The notes: a model not told the origin generated them from the letters alone. DNA of 64,000 bases from CAVSMC01 sp963728935 (GCA_963728935.1 CAVSMC010000012.1:248001-312000), one strand, 5' to 3'. Positions 35,166 through 44,414 are shown, counted from the stretch's first letter. Program-made: numbers and translations.

Positions 35166-35237
35166 GCCATTCCCGCGAACGCGGGAATCCAGTGTCGTTC
35201 GACGAAAGACGCTGGGTCCCGCGTGCGCGGGGACGAC
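35166..35237 (-). repeat. Double-hairpin repeat, copy E (inverted)
   Basis: The only copy in the opposite direction. It begins 3 bp after the glxR stop and ends about 20 bp before the glycerate kinase start. The dRS3-like hairpin (ATTCCC-N8-GGGAAT) lies at its left end here. Confidence 0.88.
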
Positions 35238-35257
35238 GGTGCACAGGAGGACACCGC

Positions 35258-36532
35258 ATGCCGTCGCCTCGTGACCTTCTTCGCGCGATGTTCGACGCGG
35301 CGATCGCGTCGGCGCAGCCGTCGCGCTGCCTGCCGCCGCATCTGCCGGCGCCGCCGAAGGGCCGCACGATCGTCGTCGGCGCCGGCAAGGCATCGGCGGC
35401 AATGGCGAAAGCGTTCGAGGATCACTGGCGCGGCGGCGTCTCCGGGCTCGTCGTCACACGCTACGGTTACGCGGTGCCGTGCGAGCGTATCGAGATCGTC
35501 GAGGCCGCGCATCCGGTGCCCGATGCCGCGGGACTCGCCGCGGCGAAACGGATCGTCGCGTTGACGCGCGGCTTGACCGCCGGCGATTTGGTCGTCTGCC
35601 TGATCTCGGGCGGCGGCTCCGCGTTGCTTGCGCTGCCGGCCGACGGCATCACGCTCGACGACAAGCAAGCGGTCAATCGCGCGCTCTTGAAATCCGGCGC
35701 GACGATCAGTGAGATGAATTGCGTGCGCCGTCATCTGTCGGCGATCAAGGGCGGACGGCTCGGCGCCGCATGCCATCCGGCGAAGGTCGTCACGCTGGTG
35801 ATGTCCGACGTTCCCGGCGACGATCCGATCAACATCGCGTCCGGTCCGACCGTCGCCGATCCGACGACGTGCGCCGATGCGCTCGACGTCATCCGCCGCT
35901 ATGGCGTCGAGGTGCCGGCATCGGTTCGCCGCGTGCTCGAATCGGGCGCCGGCGAGAGCGTCAAGCCGGGCGATCCGCGTCTTGCGCGCGCCGAAACGCG
36001 GATGATCGCGGCGCCGCAGATGGCGCTGGAAGCCGCGGCAACCGTTGCCCGCGATGCGAGCGTATCGCCGCTGATCCTCGGCGACTCGATCGAGGGCGAG
36101 GCGCGCGAAGTCGGACGGGTCATGGCGGCAATCGCTCAACAAGTCGCGCAGCATGGGCAGCCGATTGCGGCGCCGTGCGTGCTGCTGTCGGGGGGCGAGA
36201 CGACGGTCACCGTGCGCGGTAACGGCCGCGGCGGGCGCAACGTCGAGTTCCTGCTGTCGCTCGCGATCGCGCTCGACGGCCGCGCCGGGATCTATGCCAT
36301 CGCCGGCGACACCGACGGTGTGGACGGCATCGAAGAGATCGCCGGTGCGCTCGCGACGCCGGACACGCTTGCGCGTGCATGGGCGAACGGCATCCGGCCG
36401 CGCGAGGCGCTCGCGAACAACGACGGTCACGGCTTCTTCGGCGCGCTCGGCGATTCGGTGGTCACCGGGCCGACGCTCACCAACGTCAACGATTTTCGCG
36501 CGATCCTCGTCGATCGCGCCGCGGCGCCATGA
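35258..36532 (+). CDS. Glycerate 2-kinase (DUF4147/MOFRL type)
   Basis: Phosphorylates D-glycerate to 2-phosphoglycerate, delivering the pathway to glycolysis. 424 residues with an N-terminal glycerate-kinase domain (IVVGAGKASAAMAKA, LISGGGSALL, SGPTVADPTTCADA) and a C-terminal MOFRL domain (LLSGGETTVTVRGNGRGGRN, AGDTDGVDG). The ATG at 35258 has an AGGAGG site 9 nt upstream, between it and repeat copy E. The stop overlaps the next gene (ATGA). Confidence 0.94.
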   Translation: MPSPRDLLRAMFDAAIASAQPSRCLPPHLPAPPKGRTIVVGAGKASAAMAKAFEDHWRGGVSGLVVTRYGYAVPCERIEIVEAAHPVPDAAGLAAAKRIVALTRGLTAGDLVVCLISGGGSALLALPADGITLDDKQAVNRALLKSGATISEMNCVRRHLSAIKGGRLGAACHPAKVVTLVMSDVPGDDPINIASGPTVADPTTCADALDVIRRYGVEVPASVRRVLESGAGESVKPGDPRLARAETRMIAAPQMALEAAATVARDASVSPLILGDSIEGEAREVGRVMAAIAQQVAQHGQPIAAPCVLLSGGETTVTVRGNGRGGRNVEFLLSLAIALDGRAGIYAIAGDTDGVDGIEEIAGALATPDTLARAWANGIRPREALANNDGHGFFGALGDSVVTGPTLTNVNDFRAILVDRAAAP

Positions 36533-37767
36533 ACGCTCGATCGCTGCGATTCGGAGAGGCGTTGATGGCCCAAGCGGACGCGCTCGGTCGATTCACCGAG
36601 GATGCGCCGCGCATCACGCGCACGTATCTGAGCGAGCAACACAAGCAGGCGGGTGACTACCTGATCGGGCTGATGCGCAATGCCGGCATGGACGCGGGCT
36701 TCGATGCGCTCGGCAACGTCGTCGGTCGCTATGCAGCCGCCGGCGCCCACGCGCCGACCGTGATGACCGGCTCGCACATGGACAGCGTGCGAAACGCCGG
36801 CAAGTACGATGGCCTGTTCGGCATCATCACCGCGATCGCTTGCGTCAAGGACTTGCACGCGCGCGGCAAGCGGCTGCCGTATGCGCTCGAGATCGTCGGC
36901 TTCGGCGACGAGGAGGGCGTGCGTTTCGGCGCCGCGCTGATCGGCAGCAAGGCGATGGCGGGAAGCTTCGAGCCGGCGTGGCTCGACAAGACCGACGACA
37001 ACGGTGTCACGATGCGCGACGCGCTGCGGCGCTTCGGCGGCGATCCCGACGGCTGGCGTGCGCTCGACCGGCGCGGCGGGAATGTCGTCGCCTATGTCGA
37101 ATCGCACATCGAGCAGGGACCGGTGTTGCTGAACGAAGGGTTGCCGGTCGGCCTCGTCACCGCGATCGCCGGCGCAACGCGAATGCGCGTCAAGGTGACG
37201 GGACTCGCCGGTCACGCGGGAACGGTGCCGATGGGCAGCCGCAAGGACGCATTGACCGCGGCGTGCGAAATGGCGCTCGCCGTCGAGCGCTACTGCGAGA
37301 CGCACGCCGGTCTCGTCGGCACCGTCGGCAAGATGACGGTGCTGCCGGGCGCGATCAACGTTATTGCGCAGGATGTCGAGTTCACCGTCGACGTGCGCTC
37401 GGGCGACGATGCGCTGCGTCGCGAGGCCGTCGATGCGTTCCAAAAAGCCTTCGACGAGATTGCGACGCGTCGCAACGTCGGCGTCGACGCCGCGCCGTTC
37501 TACGCGCTCGACGCGGCGCCGTGCGATGCCGCGCTGCAACGGCGGTTCGCCGACGCGATCGCCGCGCATGGCGTCGCGGTGCGGCGTCTCGCCAGCGGCG
37601 CCGGCCACGACGCGATGGTGTTTCCCGCTGTCGCACCGACGGCGATGCTGTTCGTGCGCTGCGGCAACAACGGCATCAGCCACCATCCCGACGAGACGAT
37701 GACCGCGGAAGATGCCGAGATCGCGACGTCGGTGCTGCTGCATTTCTTCGAGCATTACGGGCGATGA
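36529..37767 (+). CDS. Allantoate amidohydrolase / N-carbamoyl-amino-acid hydrolase family
   Basis: M20-family zinc amidohydrolase of 412 residues. Metal-binding parts are GSHMDSVRNAGKYDG (His and bridging Asp), GDEEGVRFG (Glu pair) and the C-terminal GISHHPDE. AllC converts allantoate to ureidoglycine and ammonia; HyuC-type enzymes cleave N-carbamoyl amino acids. Linkage with puuE and gcl favours allantoate. It overlaps the glycerate kinase gene by 4 bp, so it is part of the glyoxylate operon. No separate ureidoglycolate lyase is visible. Confidence 0.9.
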   Translation: MNARSLRFGEALMAQADALGRFTEDAPRITRTYLSEQHKQAGDYLIGLMRNAGMDAGFDALGNVVGRYAAAGAHAPTVMTGSHMDSVRNAGKYDGLFGIITAIACVKDLHARGKRLPYALEIVGFGDEEGVRFGAALIGSKAMAGSFEPAWLDKTDDNGVTMRDALRRFGGDPDGWRALDRRGGNVVAYVESHIEQGPVLLNEGLPVGLVTAIAGATRMRVKVTGLAGHAGTVPMGSRKDALTAACEMALAVERYCETHAGLVGTVGKMTVLPGAINVIAQDVEFTVDVRSGDDALRREAVDAFQKAFDEIATRRNVGVDAAPFYALDAAPCDAALQRRFADAIAAHGVAVRRLASGAGHDAMVFPAVAPTAMLFVRCGNNGISHHPDETMTAEDAEIATSVLLHFFEHYGR

Positions 37768-37870
37768 GCGCGGCGGGCGAAGCCAGAAGCCCGCAGCGCC
37801 TGTCGCCGCGCGAGTCGCCGCGGCCGACGCTCAGAGGGAGCCGACTCACGAACGGCTCGAGGAGGCCGCC

Positions 37871-39109
37871 GTGAGCGCGTACGAAGAGCTGGGACACTGG
37901 ATCGACGCGCATCATCCGCGGCAGATCGAATTCCTGCGCGAGATCGTGCGCGTGCCGTCGGACACGCCGCCCGGCGACAACGCGCCGGCGGCGGAAAAGG
38001 CGGCGCAGCTCGTCGGCGCGCTCGGCTTTAGCGTCGAGCGGCATCCGGTGCCGGCCGATTTCCTGCGCGACTGCGGCATGAAGAGCGTCACCAATCTGAT
38101 CGTTCGTCACCGCTTCGGTGAATCGGGACCGACCATCGCGCTCAACGCACACGGCGACGTCGTCCCGCCCGGCGAAGGCTGGACGAAGCCGCCGTACGAA
38201 GGCGTCATCGAAAACGGCCGCATGTACGCGCGCGGCGTCGCAGTGTCGAAATGCGACATCGCGACGTATACCTATGCGCTTGCGGCGTTGCGCGCGCTCG
38301 CGCAGTCGGGCACGCACCTCGTCGGTGCCGTCGAGCTGCACTTCACGTACGACGAGGAGTTCGGCGGCCTCGCCGGTCCGGGATTCCTGTTACAGCAGGG
38401 ATTGACCAAGCCGGATTACGCGATCGCGGCGAGCTTCAGTTACGCGGTCGTCACCGCGCACAACGGTTGCCTGCAACTCGAAGTGACCGTCCACGGAAAG
38501 TCCGGTCACGGTGCGATGCCACAGACGGGACGCGACGCGTTTCGCGCCGGCACGTCGATCCTCGACGCGATCTATGCGGAAGCAGACGCCTTGAAGACGA
38601 AGAAATCGCAGGTGCGCGGCATCGACCATCCGACGATGATCGTTGGCATGCTGAACGGCGGCATCAACACGAACGTCGTTCCCGACCGTCTGACGTTGCG
38701 CCTGGACCGGCGGATGACGCCGGAGGAAGATCCGGCCGCCGTCGAGGCGCGCGTTCGCGCTCTGATCGAACACGCGGTGCGCGGCCACGACGGCATTCGC
38801 GTCGAGATCAAGCGATTGCTGCTCGCCAACGCGCTGAAGCCGAGGCCGGGACACGAGAAGCTCGTCGCGGCGATCCAGCGCCATGGCGCGCGCGTATTCG
38901 GCGTCGAGATTCCCGCCGTGGGCGTGCCGCTTTACGCCGATGCGCGCCTGTACGGCGAGCACGGCGTGCCGATCGTCATGTACGGCGCGGGACCGCGCAC
39001 GCTCGAGGAATCGAACGCGAAGCGACCCGACGAGAACTTGCTACTCGAAGACCTGCGGCGCGCGACGCACGTCATCGCGAGCAGCGTGCACGACCTGTTG
39101 CGCGGGTAG
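37871..39109 (+). CDS. M20-family (ArgE/DapE-like) metallopeptidase with altered metal motif
   Basis: 412 residues with the M20 layout: NAHGDVVPPGEGW (first metal His and its Asp), DEEFGG (Glu pair) and a dimerisation domain with HGKSGHGAMPQ. In the segment that normally reads G-R-G-x-x-D-M-K, this protein has ARGVAVSKCD, so the bridging Asp is replaced by Val or shifted. That may define a distinct subfamily rather than a dead enzyme, since all other motifs are intact. It starts at a GTG with GAGGAGG upstream, about 100 bp after the amidohydrolase gene. The substrate is unknown; a ureido-glycolate-type compound is possible by context. Confidence 0.85.
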   Translation: MSAYEELGHWIDAHHPRQIEFLREIVRVPSDTPPGDNAPAAEKAAQLVGALGFSVERHPVPADFLRDCGMKSVTNLIVRHRFGESGPTIALNAHGDVVPPGEGWTKPPYEGVIENGRMYARGVAVSKCDIATYTYALAALRALAQSGTHLVGAVELHFTYDEEFGGLAGPGFLLQQGLTKPDYAIAASFSYAVVTAHNGCLQLEVTVHGKSGHGAMPQTGRDAFRAGTSILDAIYAEADALKTKKSQVRGIDHPTMIVGMLNGGINTNVVPDRLTLRLDRRMTPEEDPAAVEARVRALIEHAVRGHDGIRVEIKRLLLANALKPRPGHEKLVAAIQRHGARVFGVEIPAVGVPLYADARLYGEHGVPIVMYGAGPRTLEESNAKRPDENLLLEDLRRATHVIASSVHDLLRG

Positions 39110-39135
39110 CGCCTTCTCGCGTGGAGCGGCGGCGA

Positions 39136-39378
39136 TCATTGCCCCTTCGGCGAAGGCCCCGCGCTACCCCGCATCATCGAGTCCTGCACGGCCTGCGTAT
39201 CGACCGTCTTCGAGGCGGTCGATTCCGGATCTTTGACCGGAATGTGACTTCCGGTCCGATACATCTTGTCGGATCTGGGCTCGTCGGACGCGGTCTGGGC
39301 CGGAGCGTTCGCGCATGCGTAACAGCCGAGCACGAGAAGGAGAGCGGCGCCGTTGCGCACGAAGCCGGGGATGTCCAT
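39136..39378 (-). CDS. Small hypothetical lipoprotein
   Basis: 80 residues: a hydrophobic N-terminal segment (GAALLLVLGCYACA) with a Val-Leu-Gly-Cys lipobox-like sequence, then a short polar tail rich in Ser, Thr and Asp. No family recognised. It would be anchored in the envelope. The ATG at 39378 is chosen because it places the hydrophobic segment at the N-terminus. Confidence 0.55.
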   Translation of the reverse strand: MDIPGFVRNGAALLLVLGCYACANAPAQTASDEPRSDKMYRTGSHIPVKDPESTASKTVDTQAVQDSMMRGSAGPSPKGQ

Positions 39379-39485
39379 GTCGCGTCCTTTCGGCAGAGAT
39401 GTTCGATTGCGCCGCGAGTATACATGGCGTGCGCGCTTGTCACGTCGCGGCGCAGTGGGCGGCGCCCGCGCGGTATGATTGAGCG

Positions 39486-40835
39486 TTGTCATCCGAAGCC
39501 AACAACAACGCCGCCGTGGCGGATCGACCAGACTTGCACCGTGTCGTCGTCGTCGGCGGCGGCGCCGGCGGACTCGAGCTCGCGACGCGGCTCGGCGAGA
39601 AGCTCGGCCGCCGCGGTCGCGCGCACGTCACGCTGATCGACTGCAATCGGACGCACCTGTGGAAGCCGCTGCTGCATCAGGTCGCGGCCGGCTCGCTCGG
39701 CATCGACGACCAGGAGCTCGACTACCTCGCGCAGGCGCGCTGGCACCGTTTCAGCTTTCGACTCGGCGCGTTGGACGGCCTCGACCGGGATCGCCGCGAG
39801 GTGAGCGTTGCGCCCACGCACAATGAGGAAGGACAGGAAGTTACGCCGCGGCGTACGTTCGGCTACGACACGCTCGTGATCGCGATCGGCAGCACGGGGA
39901 ACGACTTCCGCGTGCCCGGCGTTCGCGAGCACACGATCCAGCTCGAAACGGCCGACGAGGCGGGCCGCTTCCATCGACGGCTGATCGACGCGTGCCTGCG
40001 CGCGAACACGCAGTCGCGGCCGCTCGCGCGCGACCAGATCTCGGTCGCCGTCGTCGGCGCCGGCGCGACCGGCGTCGAGCTCTGCGCCGAGCTGCACAAC
40101 GCGACGCGCGTGCTCGCCTCTTATGGCCTCGACCGCATCGATCCCGAGCGCAATGTGCGCATCGTGCTGATCGAGCTCGGGCCGAGGATCCTGCCCGCGT
40201 TGCCCGAGCGCCTGTCGATCGCTGCGCACAAGCTGCTCGATGATCTGGGCGTCGAGGTAATGACCGGCCGCCGCGTGACCGCGGTCGACGCCGACGGCGT
40301 GACGCTCGACGGCGGCGAGCACATCCACGCCGATCTCAAGGTCTGGGCCGCCGGCATCAAGGCGCCCGATTTTCTCAAGGACCTGGGCGGCCTCGAGACC
40401 AATCGGTTGAACCAGCTCGTCGTGCGCCCGACGCTGCAGACCACGCGCGACGACGCGATCTTCGCGATCGGCGACTGCGCTGCCGCGCCGACGCCCGAAG
40501 GCGGCACGGTGCCGCCACGCGCACAGGCGGCGCATCAGATGGCGAGCCTGCTCGCGCATTCGATACCGGCGCGAATGCGCGGCCGTCCGCTGCCGGCGTT
40601 CCACTATCGCGATTTCGGATCTCTCGTGTCATTCGGCGAATACAGCGCCGTTGGCAATCTGATGGGCCGGCTGATCGGCGGCAACCTGTGGGTCGACGGG
40701 CTTTTCGCGCGCATCATGTACTGGAGCCTCTACCGCCTGCATCTGCTCGCGCTGCACGGTTTCGCGCGCGTCGCGCTGCTTACGCTCGCCGGCTGGATCA
40801 ATCACCGCAACGAGCCGCGCGTCAAGCTGCATTGA
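39486..40835 (+). CDS. ndh: Type II NADH dehydrogenase-like FAD oxidoreductase
   Basis: 449 residues of the pyridine-nucleotide-disulfide oxidoreductase fold. The FAD motif GGGAGGLELATRLG lies near residue 24, and the NAD motif VVGAGATGVELCAEL near 180. FAIGDCAA near 320 binds the flavin. The C-terminal part has amphipathic and hydrophobic segments (YWSLYRLHLLALHGF) expected for membrane attachment. It passes electrons from NADH to quinone without pumping protons. The start is a TTG at 39486 with no strong ribosome site; a GTG at 39516 is an alternative. Confidence 0.88.
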   Translation: MSSEANNNAAVADRPDLHRVVVVGGGAGGLELATRLGEKLGRRGRAHVTLIDCNRTHLWKPLLHQVAAGSLGIDDQELDYLAQARWHRFSFRLGALDGLDRDRREVSVAPTHNEEGQEVTPRRTFGYDTLVIAIGSTGNDFRVPGVREHTIQLETADEAGRFHRRLIDACLRANTQSRPLARDQISVAVVGAGATGVELCAELHNATRVLASYGLDRIDPERNVRIVLIELGPRILPALPERLSIAAHKLLDDLGVEVMTGRRVTAVDADGVTLDGGEHIHADLKVWAAGIKAPDFLKDLGGLETNRLNQLVVRPTLQTTRDDAIFAIGDCAAAPTPEGGTVPPRAQAAHQMASLLAHSIPARMRGRPLPAFHYRDFGSLVSFGEYSAVGNLMGRLIGGNLWVDGLFARIMYWSLYRLHLLALHGFARVALLTLAGWINHRNEPRVKLH

Positions 40836-40839
40836 CGAG

Positions 40840-41706
40840 CTACTGCGGCGTCACGTTCAGCATGTACATCGCGGCGAGAAGTCCGGAGGGCCGGCCGAGC
40901 CTGCCGAGCCACTTCATGAAGATGTCCTCGATCTCGCCGGTGGCGTAAATCTGCGACAGCGCGCGGTTCACTTCGAGCCTGAACGCCGAATCGCCGCGCG
41001 GCAGCGCAAAGGCGATCGGCTCGTAGGAAAGATCCTCGGAGAGCAGCGCGAATCGGCTCGGATCCTTCGCCTGTGCGGCGAGACCGATGAGCTTCACCTT
41101 GTCGCTCGCGTAGGCGTCGAGCGAGCCGACCAGGAGCATCGCCGTGCCTTCGTTGCCGTCGTTCAACTTGACGACTTCCGCGCTCACGAGCTTCGACTTG
41201 AGCGCGCTGTCGAGCCGCGTTTCGGTCGTCGTTCCCTTGATCACGCCGATGCGCTTGCCGGCGAGATCGGTGAAGCGCTGGATCGGCGCTCCGGTCTTGA
41301 CGAGAAAGCCGCCGCTGTCGATGAATACGAGCGCCGAGAAGTCGACGTCCTTCATTCGCGACAAGGTCGCCGACGTGTTCGCGCAGTCGAGGTCCGCCTT
41401 GCCCGACGCGACCATCGCCACGCGCTCGCTCGCGGTGCCGATGCGCCAGTTGACCTTCAGATCGTTCACGCCGACGGCGCGGCTCAGCTGCGCGATCACG
41501 CGCTTGCACAGGTCGATCGAATAGCCGGCCGGCTCGTCGCCCGGGCCGACGACGGAGAACGGCAACGAATCGCCCGAGTATGCGACGTTGATCTGCTTCG
41601 CGTTCCTGATGCGACCGAGCGTGTCAGGTGTCGTCTGCGCCATAGCGACGCTCGCGACGACGAGCGCCACCGCTGCCGTTGCCGTGCGGATGGTGGATGC
41701 GAGCAT
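40840..41706 (-). CDS. Amino-acid-type ABC substrate-binding protein (SBP_bac_3), paralogue 1
   Basis: 288 residues with a signal peptide ending at SVAMAQ. It has the two-lobe solute-binding fold seen in INVAYSGDSLPFSV, GYSIDLCKRVIAQL and GVIKGTTTETRL. No permease or ATPase gene is adjacent. It faces a paralogue at 41838 across a 131-bp gap, and both end in a similar GRLGRPSGLL/GPLL...YMLN tail. The ligand is probably a polar or acidic amino acid, by family only. Confidence 0.88.
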   Translation of the reverse strand: MLASTIRTATAAVALVVASVAMAQTTPDTLGRIRNAKQINVAYSGDSLPFSVVGPGDEPAGYSIDLCKRVIAQLSRAVGVNDLKVNWRIGTASERVAMVASGKADLDCANTSATLSRMKDVDFSALVFIDSGGFLVKTGAPIQRFTDLAGKRIGVIKGTTTETRLDSALKSKLVSAEVVKLNDGNEGTAMLLVGSLDAYASDKVKLIGLAAQAKDPSRFALLSEDLSYEPIAFALPRGDSAFRLEVNRALSQIYATGEIEDIFMKWLGRLGRPSGLLAAMYMLNVTPQ

Positions 41707-41837
41707 GGAACCTCCCGAAGTCGGCCGCTACCGTTCAACGGCGGGGCAGAATTCTAACGCTATGCGTGAGTGAGCGCATGCTAAACTCGACGCATCGGGC
41801 GCGCCCCGCCCAGTCTCGTTCGATCCTGCTCGTGACG

Positions 41838-42710
41838 ATGCGCTCCTGCCCGATTCGCCCGGCCGCGGTTGCCTTGCTCGTCGCGGCGGCGCTGTTGACG
41901 GCTGGCTTCGCGAACGCCGACTCGTTCACGCTCGAACGAATCAGGGCGACGGGCTCGGTGACGTTCGCTTTTCGCGACAACGCGGCGCCGTTCTCGTTTC
42001 GCGACCGCGCCGGCGCCGTGCGCGGTTACAGCGTCGAGCTCTGCCAGCGCATCGCCGCTTCGCTGCAGAAAGAGCTCAAGCTCTCCTCGCTCGACGTGAA
42101 ATGGCGCGCCGTCGACGCGGCGACGCGACTGTCCGTCGTCGCGTCAGGCGAAGCGGCCGCCGAATGCGGAACGACGACGATAACGCTGTCGCGTCTTGCG
42201 ACCGCCGACTTCAGCGTCCCCATCTTCGTCGATGGCGGCGGAGTGCTCGTTCGCGCGGACGCGCAGATCGCGCGCCTTGCCGATCTCAAGGGCCGCAAGG
42301 TCGCCGTCATCGCCGGCACGACGACGGAGCAGGCGCTCGCGCGCGCGTTGAGCGCGCTCGATGTGCCGGCGGTGCTCGTACCGGTCAAGGACGGCGTCGA
42401 GGGAATGTCGCTGCTCGGGCAACGCAAGGTCGACGGTTACGCGTCCGATCGCGTCGTGCTCGCAGGGTTGCGCGCGCGCGAGGCGAACGGCACCGACTTC
42501 GCGTTCGTCGAGCAGGACTTCTCCTACGAGCCCTATGCGATCGTCGTTCGCCGCGACGACCCGGATTTCCGTCTCGCGGTCAATCGGGCGCTGGTCGCGC
42601 TTTATCGCAGCGGAGAGATCGACGGCATATTCCAGCGATGGCTGTCGCCGCTCGGCCGGCCGGGACCGCTGCTGCACGCGATGTTCTATCTCAACACGCT
42701 CCCGGAGTAG
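41838..42710 (+). CDS. Amino-acid-type ABC substrate-binding protein (SBP_bac_3), paralogue 2
   Basis: 290 residues from the ATG at 41838, which begins a normal signal peptide ending at FANADS. Shares with paralogue 1 the segments GYSVELCQRIA, VVASGEA, VIAGTTTEQ, DFSYEPYAI and the C-terminal LGRPGPLLHAMFYLN. An upstream ATG at 41778 would lengthen the n-region by 20 residues. No membrane or ATPase partners are nearby, so it may use a shared transporter or act as a sensor. A duplicate-and-invert origin for the pair is likely. Confidence 0.87.
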   Translation: MRSCPIRPAAVALLVAAALLTAGFANADSFTLERIRATGSVTFAFRDNAAPFSFRDRAGAVRGYSVELCQRIAASLQKELKLSSLDVKWRAVDAATRLSVVASGEAAAECGTTTITLSRLATADFSVPIFVDGGGVLVRADAQIARLADLKGRKVAVIAGTTTEQALARALSALDVPAVLVPVKDGVEGMSLLGQRKVDGYASDRVVLAGLRAREANGTDFAFVEQDFSYEPYAIVVRRDDPDFRLAVNRALVALYRSGEIDGIFQRWLSPLGRPGPLLHAMFYLNTLPE

Positions 42711-42713
42711 GCG

Positions 42714-43184
42714 ATGCGCGCGCGTCCGCTCGGCCGCACTGCACGCGCATTGGTTGCCGTCGCGGCGGTGCTCGCGAGCGCGCCGCAAGCGCTCGCGCAG
42801 TCGGCGTCGACAACCACCGATTGCAGGGCCTGCGGGCGCGTCGTGTCGATTCGGACGGTCACATCCGCCGAGCGCTGGGAGCCGCTTGGTAGTGCGGTCG
42901 GGAGCGCCGCCGATGTCGGAGGTCCGGGCGGATCGATGCAACCGTCGACCGTCTCGTCGTTTCGCATCGGCCGCGGCGGCAAGAACGAGGGCATGGTGTT
43001 GCTCGGGTCCGCCGGCGGCGCAAATTACAAGAAGTCGTCGACGTCGTACGAGCAGCGGCGCTGGGAGGTGACGGTAAAGCTCGACGATGGACAGACGCGC
43101 GCGGTCAGCATGGGCTACGAGCCGTTCGTCCGCGAGGGCGATCGCGTGCGCATCGCGGGCAACAACGTCGAGCTGCTCGACTAG
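42714..43184 (+). CDS. Hypothetical secreted outer-membrane-associated protein
   Basis: 156 residues: signal peptide ending AQALAQS, a CRACG pair, a glycine-rich middle (GSAVGSAADVGGPGGS) and a C-terminal beta-like part, WEVTVKLDDGQTRAV...VREGDRVRIAGNNVELL. The C-terminal part resembles the end of SlyB-like glycine-zipper outer-membrane proteins of Betaproteobacteria. It follows the binding-protein gene by 3 bp and precedes the Mla-type operon by 30 bp, so it may be co-transcribed with either. Confidence 0.65.
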   Translation: MRARPLGRTARALVAVAAVLASAPQALAQSASTTTDCRACGRVVSIRTVTSAERWEPLGSAVGSAADVGGPGGSMQPSTVSSFRIGRGGKNEGMVLLGSAGGANYKKSSTSYEQRRWEVTVKLDDGQTRAVSMGYEPFVREGDRVRIAGNNVELLD

Positions 43185-43214
43185 CGGCACAGACGGCCCC
43201 ATTCGCTGATCATC

Positions 43215-44327
43215 ATGGCAGCGCTTGCGATACGGGACGAACCCGACGGGCACCGAGTGCTCGCGCTCACCGGACGGCTCGACGCGACGACGCTGCCCGA
43301 GTTGTGGCCCGCGGTCCGGCGCGCCGCCGCCGACAATCCCGCAAGACCGCTCGTCGTCGATGCCGGCGGCGTCGACTATTGCGATGGAGCCGGTGTGGCG
43401 CTCTTGGTCGAGCTGCTGCGGCATCCGCGCGAGGCCAAGATCGAGGTCGCCAATCTCAAACCGGCGTTCGCGACGCTGCTCGCGCAGTACAAGGCGCCAG
43501 TCTTCGATCACGATCTCGATCCCGAGCTCAAGCGCGGTCCGATGGTTGAGGAGATCGGGCGTCACGCGTACAAGATCGGGCGCGACTTGCGCGACCAGAT
43601 CGCGTTCATCGGCCAAGCGACCGCCGCGCTCGCGCACGCGATACGCCATCCAGCCAGCGTGCGCTGGCGCGACGTGTGGCATATTTGCGAGCAGGCCGGC
43701 GTCGACGGGCTGCCGATCGTCACGCTGATCTCGCTGCTCCTGGGGATGATCCTCGCATTCCAGTCGGCGGTGCCGATGAAGCGCTTCGGCGCCGAGATCT
43801 TCGTCGCCGACCTGATCGGGCTCGCGATGTTGCGCGAGCTCGGCCCGCTGATGACGGCGATTCTCCTGGCCGGCCGTTCCGGCGCGGCGTTCGCCGCCGA
43901 GATCGGGACGATGCGCGTCAACCAGGAAGTCGACGCGTTATCGACGATGGGCCTCGATCCGGTGAGCTTCCTCGTTACGCCGCGCATCATCGCGGCCGTG
44001 CTGATGACGCCGTTGCTGACGTTGTACTCGGATCTCGTCGGCCTCGCCGGCGGCGCGATTACGATGAGCTCGTTCTCGATCCCAGTGGTGACGTTCCTGA
44101 AGGAGGTCGACTCCGCGGTGACCATGACGGACTTCCTCGCCGGCTTCGTCAAGTCGTTCGTGTTCGCCGTCACCGTCGCCGGCATCGGTTGCCTGCGCGG
44201 CCTGCAAACATCGGCGGGTGCGTCCGCCGTCGGCGAGGCGGCGACTCGAGCCGTCGTCACCGGCATCATCCTGCTGGTCGCGATCGACGGTTTGTTCGCG
44301 TTCGCGTATTACGTGCTCGACATATGA
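43215..44327 (+). CDS. mlaE: MlaE-type ABC permease with N-terminal STAS domain
   Basis: Permease of a phospholipid/hydrophobe transport system in the inner membrane. 370 residues. Residues about 5-100 form a STAS domain (GRLDATTLPELW, VVDAGGVDYCDGAGVALL), normally a separate protein (MlaB) in E. coli. Residues about 130-370 are the MlaE permease (GLPIVTLISLLLGMILAFQSA, ELGPLMTAILLAGRSGAAFAAEIGTM). The operon continues with the ATPase, MCE protein and lipoprotein. Confidence 0.93.
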   Translation: MAALAIRDEPDGHRVLALTGRLDATTLPELWPAVRRAAADNPARPLVVDAGGVDYCDGAGVALLVELLRHPREAKIEVANLKPAFATLLAQYKAPVFDHDLDPELKRGPMVEEIGRHAYKIGRDLRDQIAFIGQATAALAHAIRHPASVRWRDVWHICEQAGVDGLPIVTLISLLLGMILAFQSAVPMKRFGAEIFVADLIGLAMLRELGPLMTAILLAGRSGAAFAAEIGTMRVNQEVDALSTMGLDPVSFLVTPRIIAAVLMTPLLTLYSDLVGLAGGAITMSSFSIPVVTFLKEVDSAVTMTDFLAGFVKSFVFAVTVAGIGCLRGLQTSAGASAVGEAATRAVVTGIILLVAIDGLFAFAYYVLDI

Positions 44328-44414
44328 GCGCAGCCCGGCCCCAAGGCGCTCGCCGCCTTCGCGGCAGGGGCAGGCGCTGCCCACGCAGCGGGCAAGCCTG
44401 GGGCTGGCCACGCA

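Noticed and set aside
44328..44414. Terminator between mlaE and mlaF
   Set aside because: GC-rich with short stems but no T-run, and the genes clearly belong to one operon.
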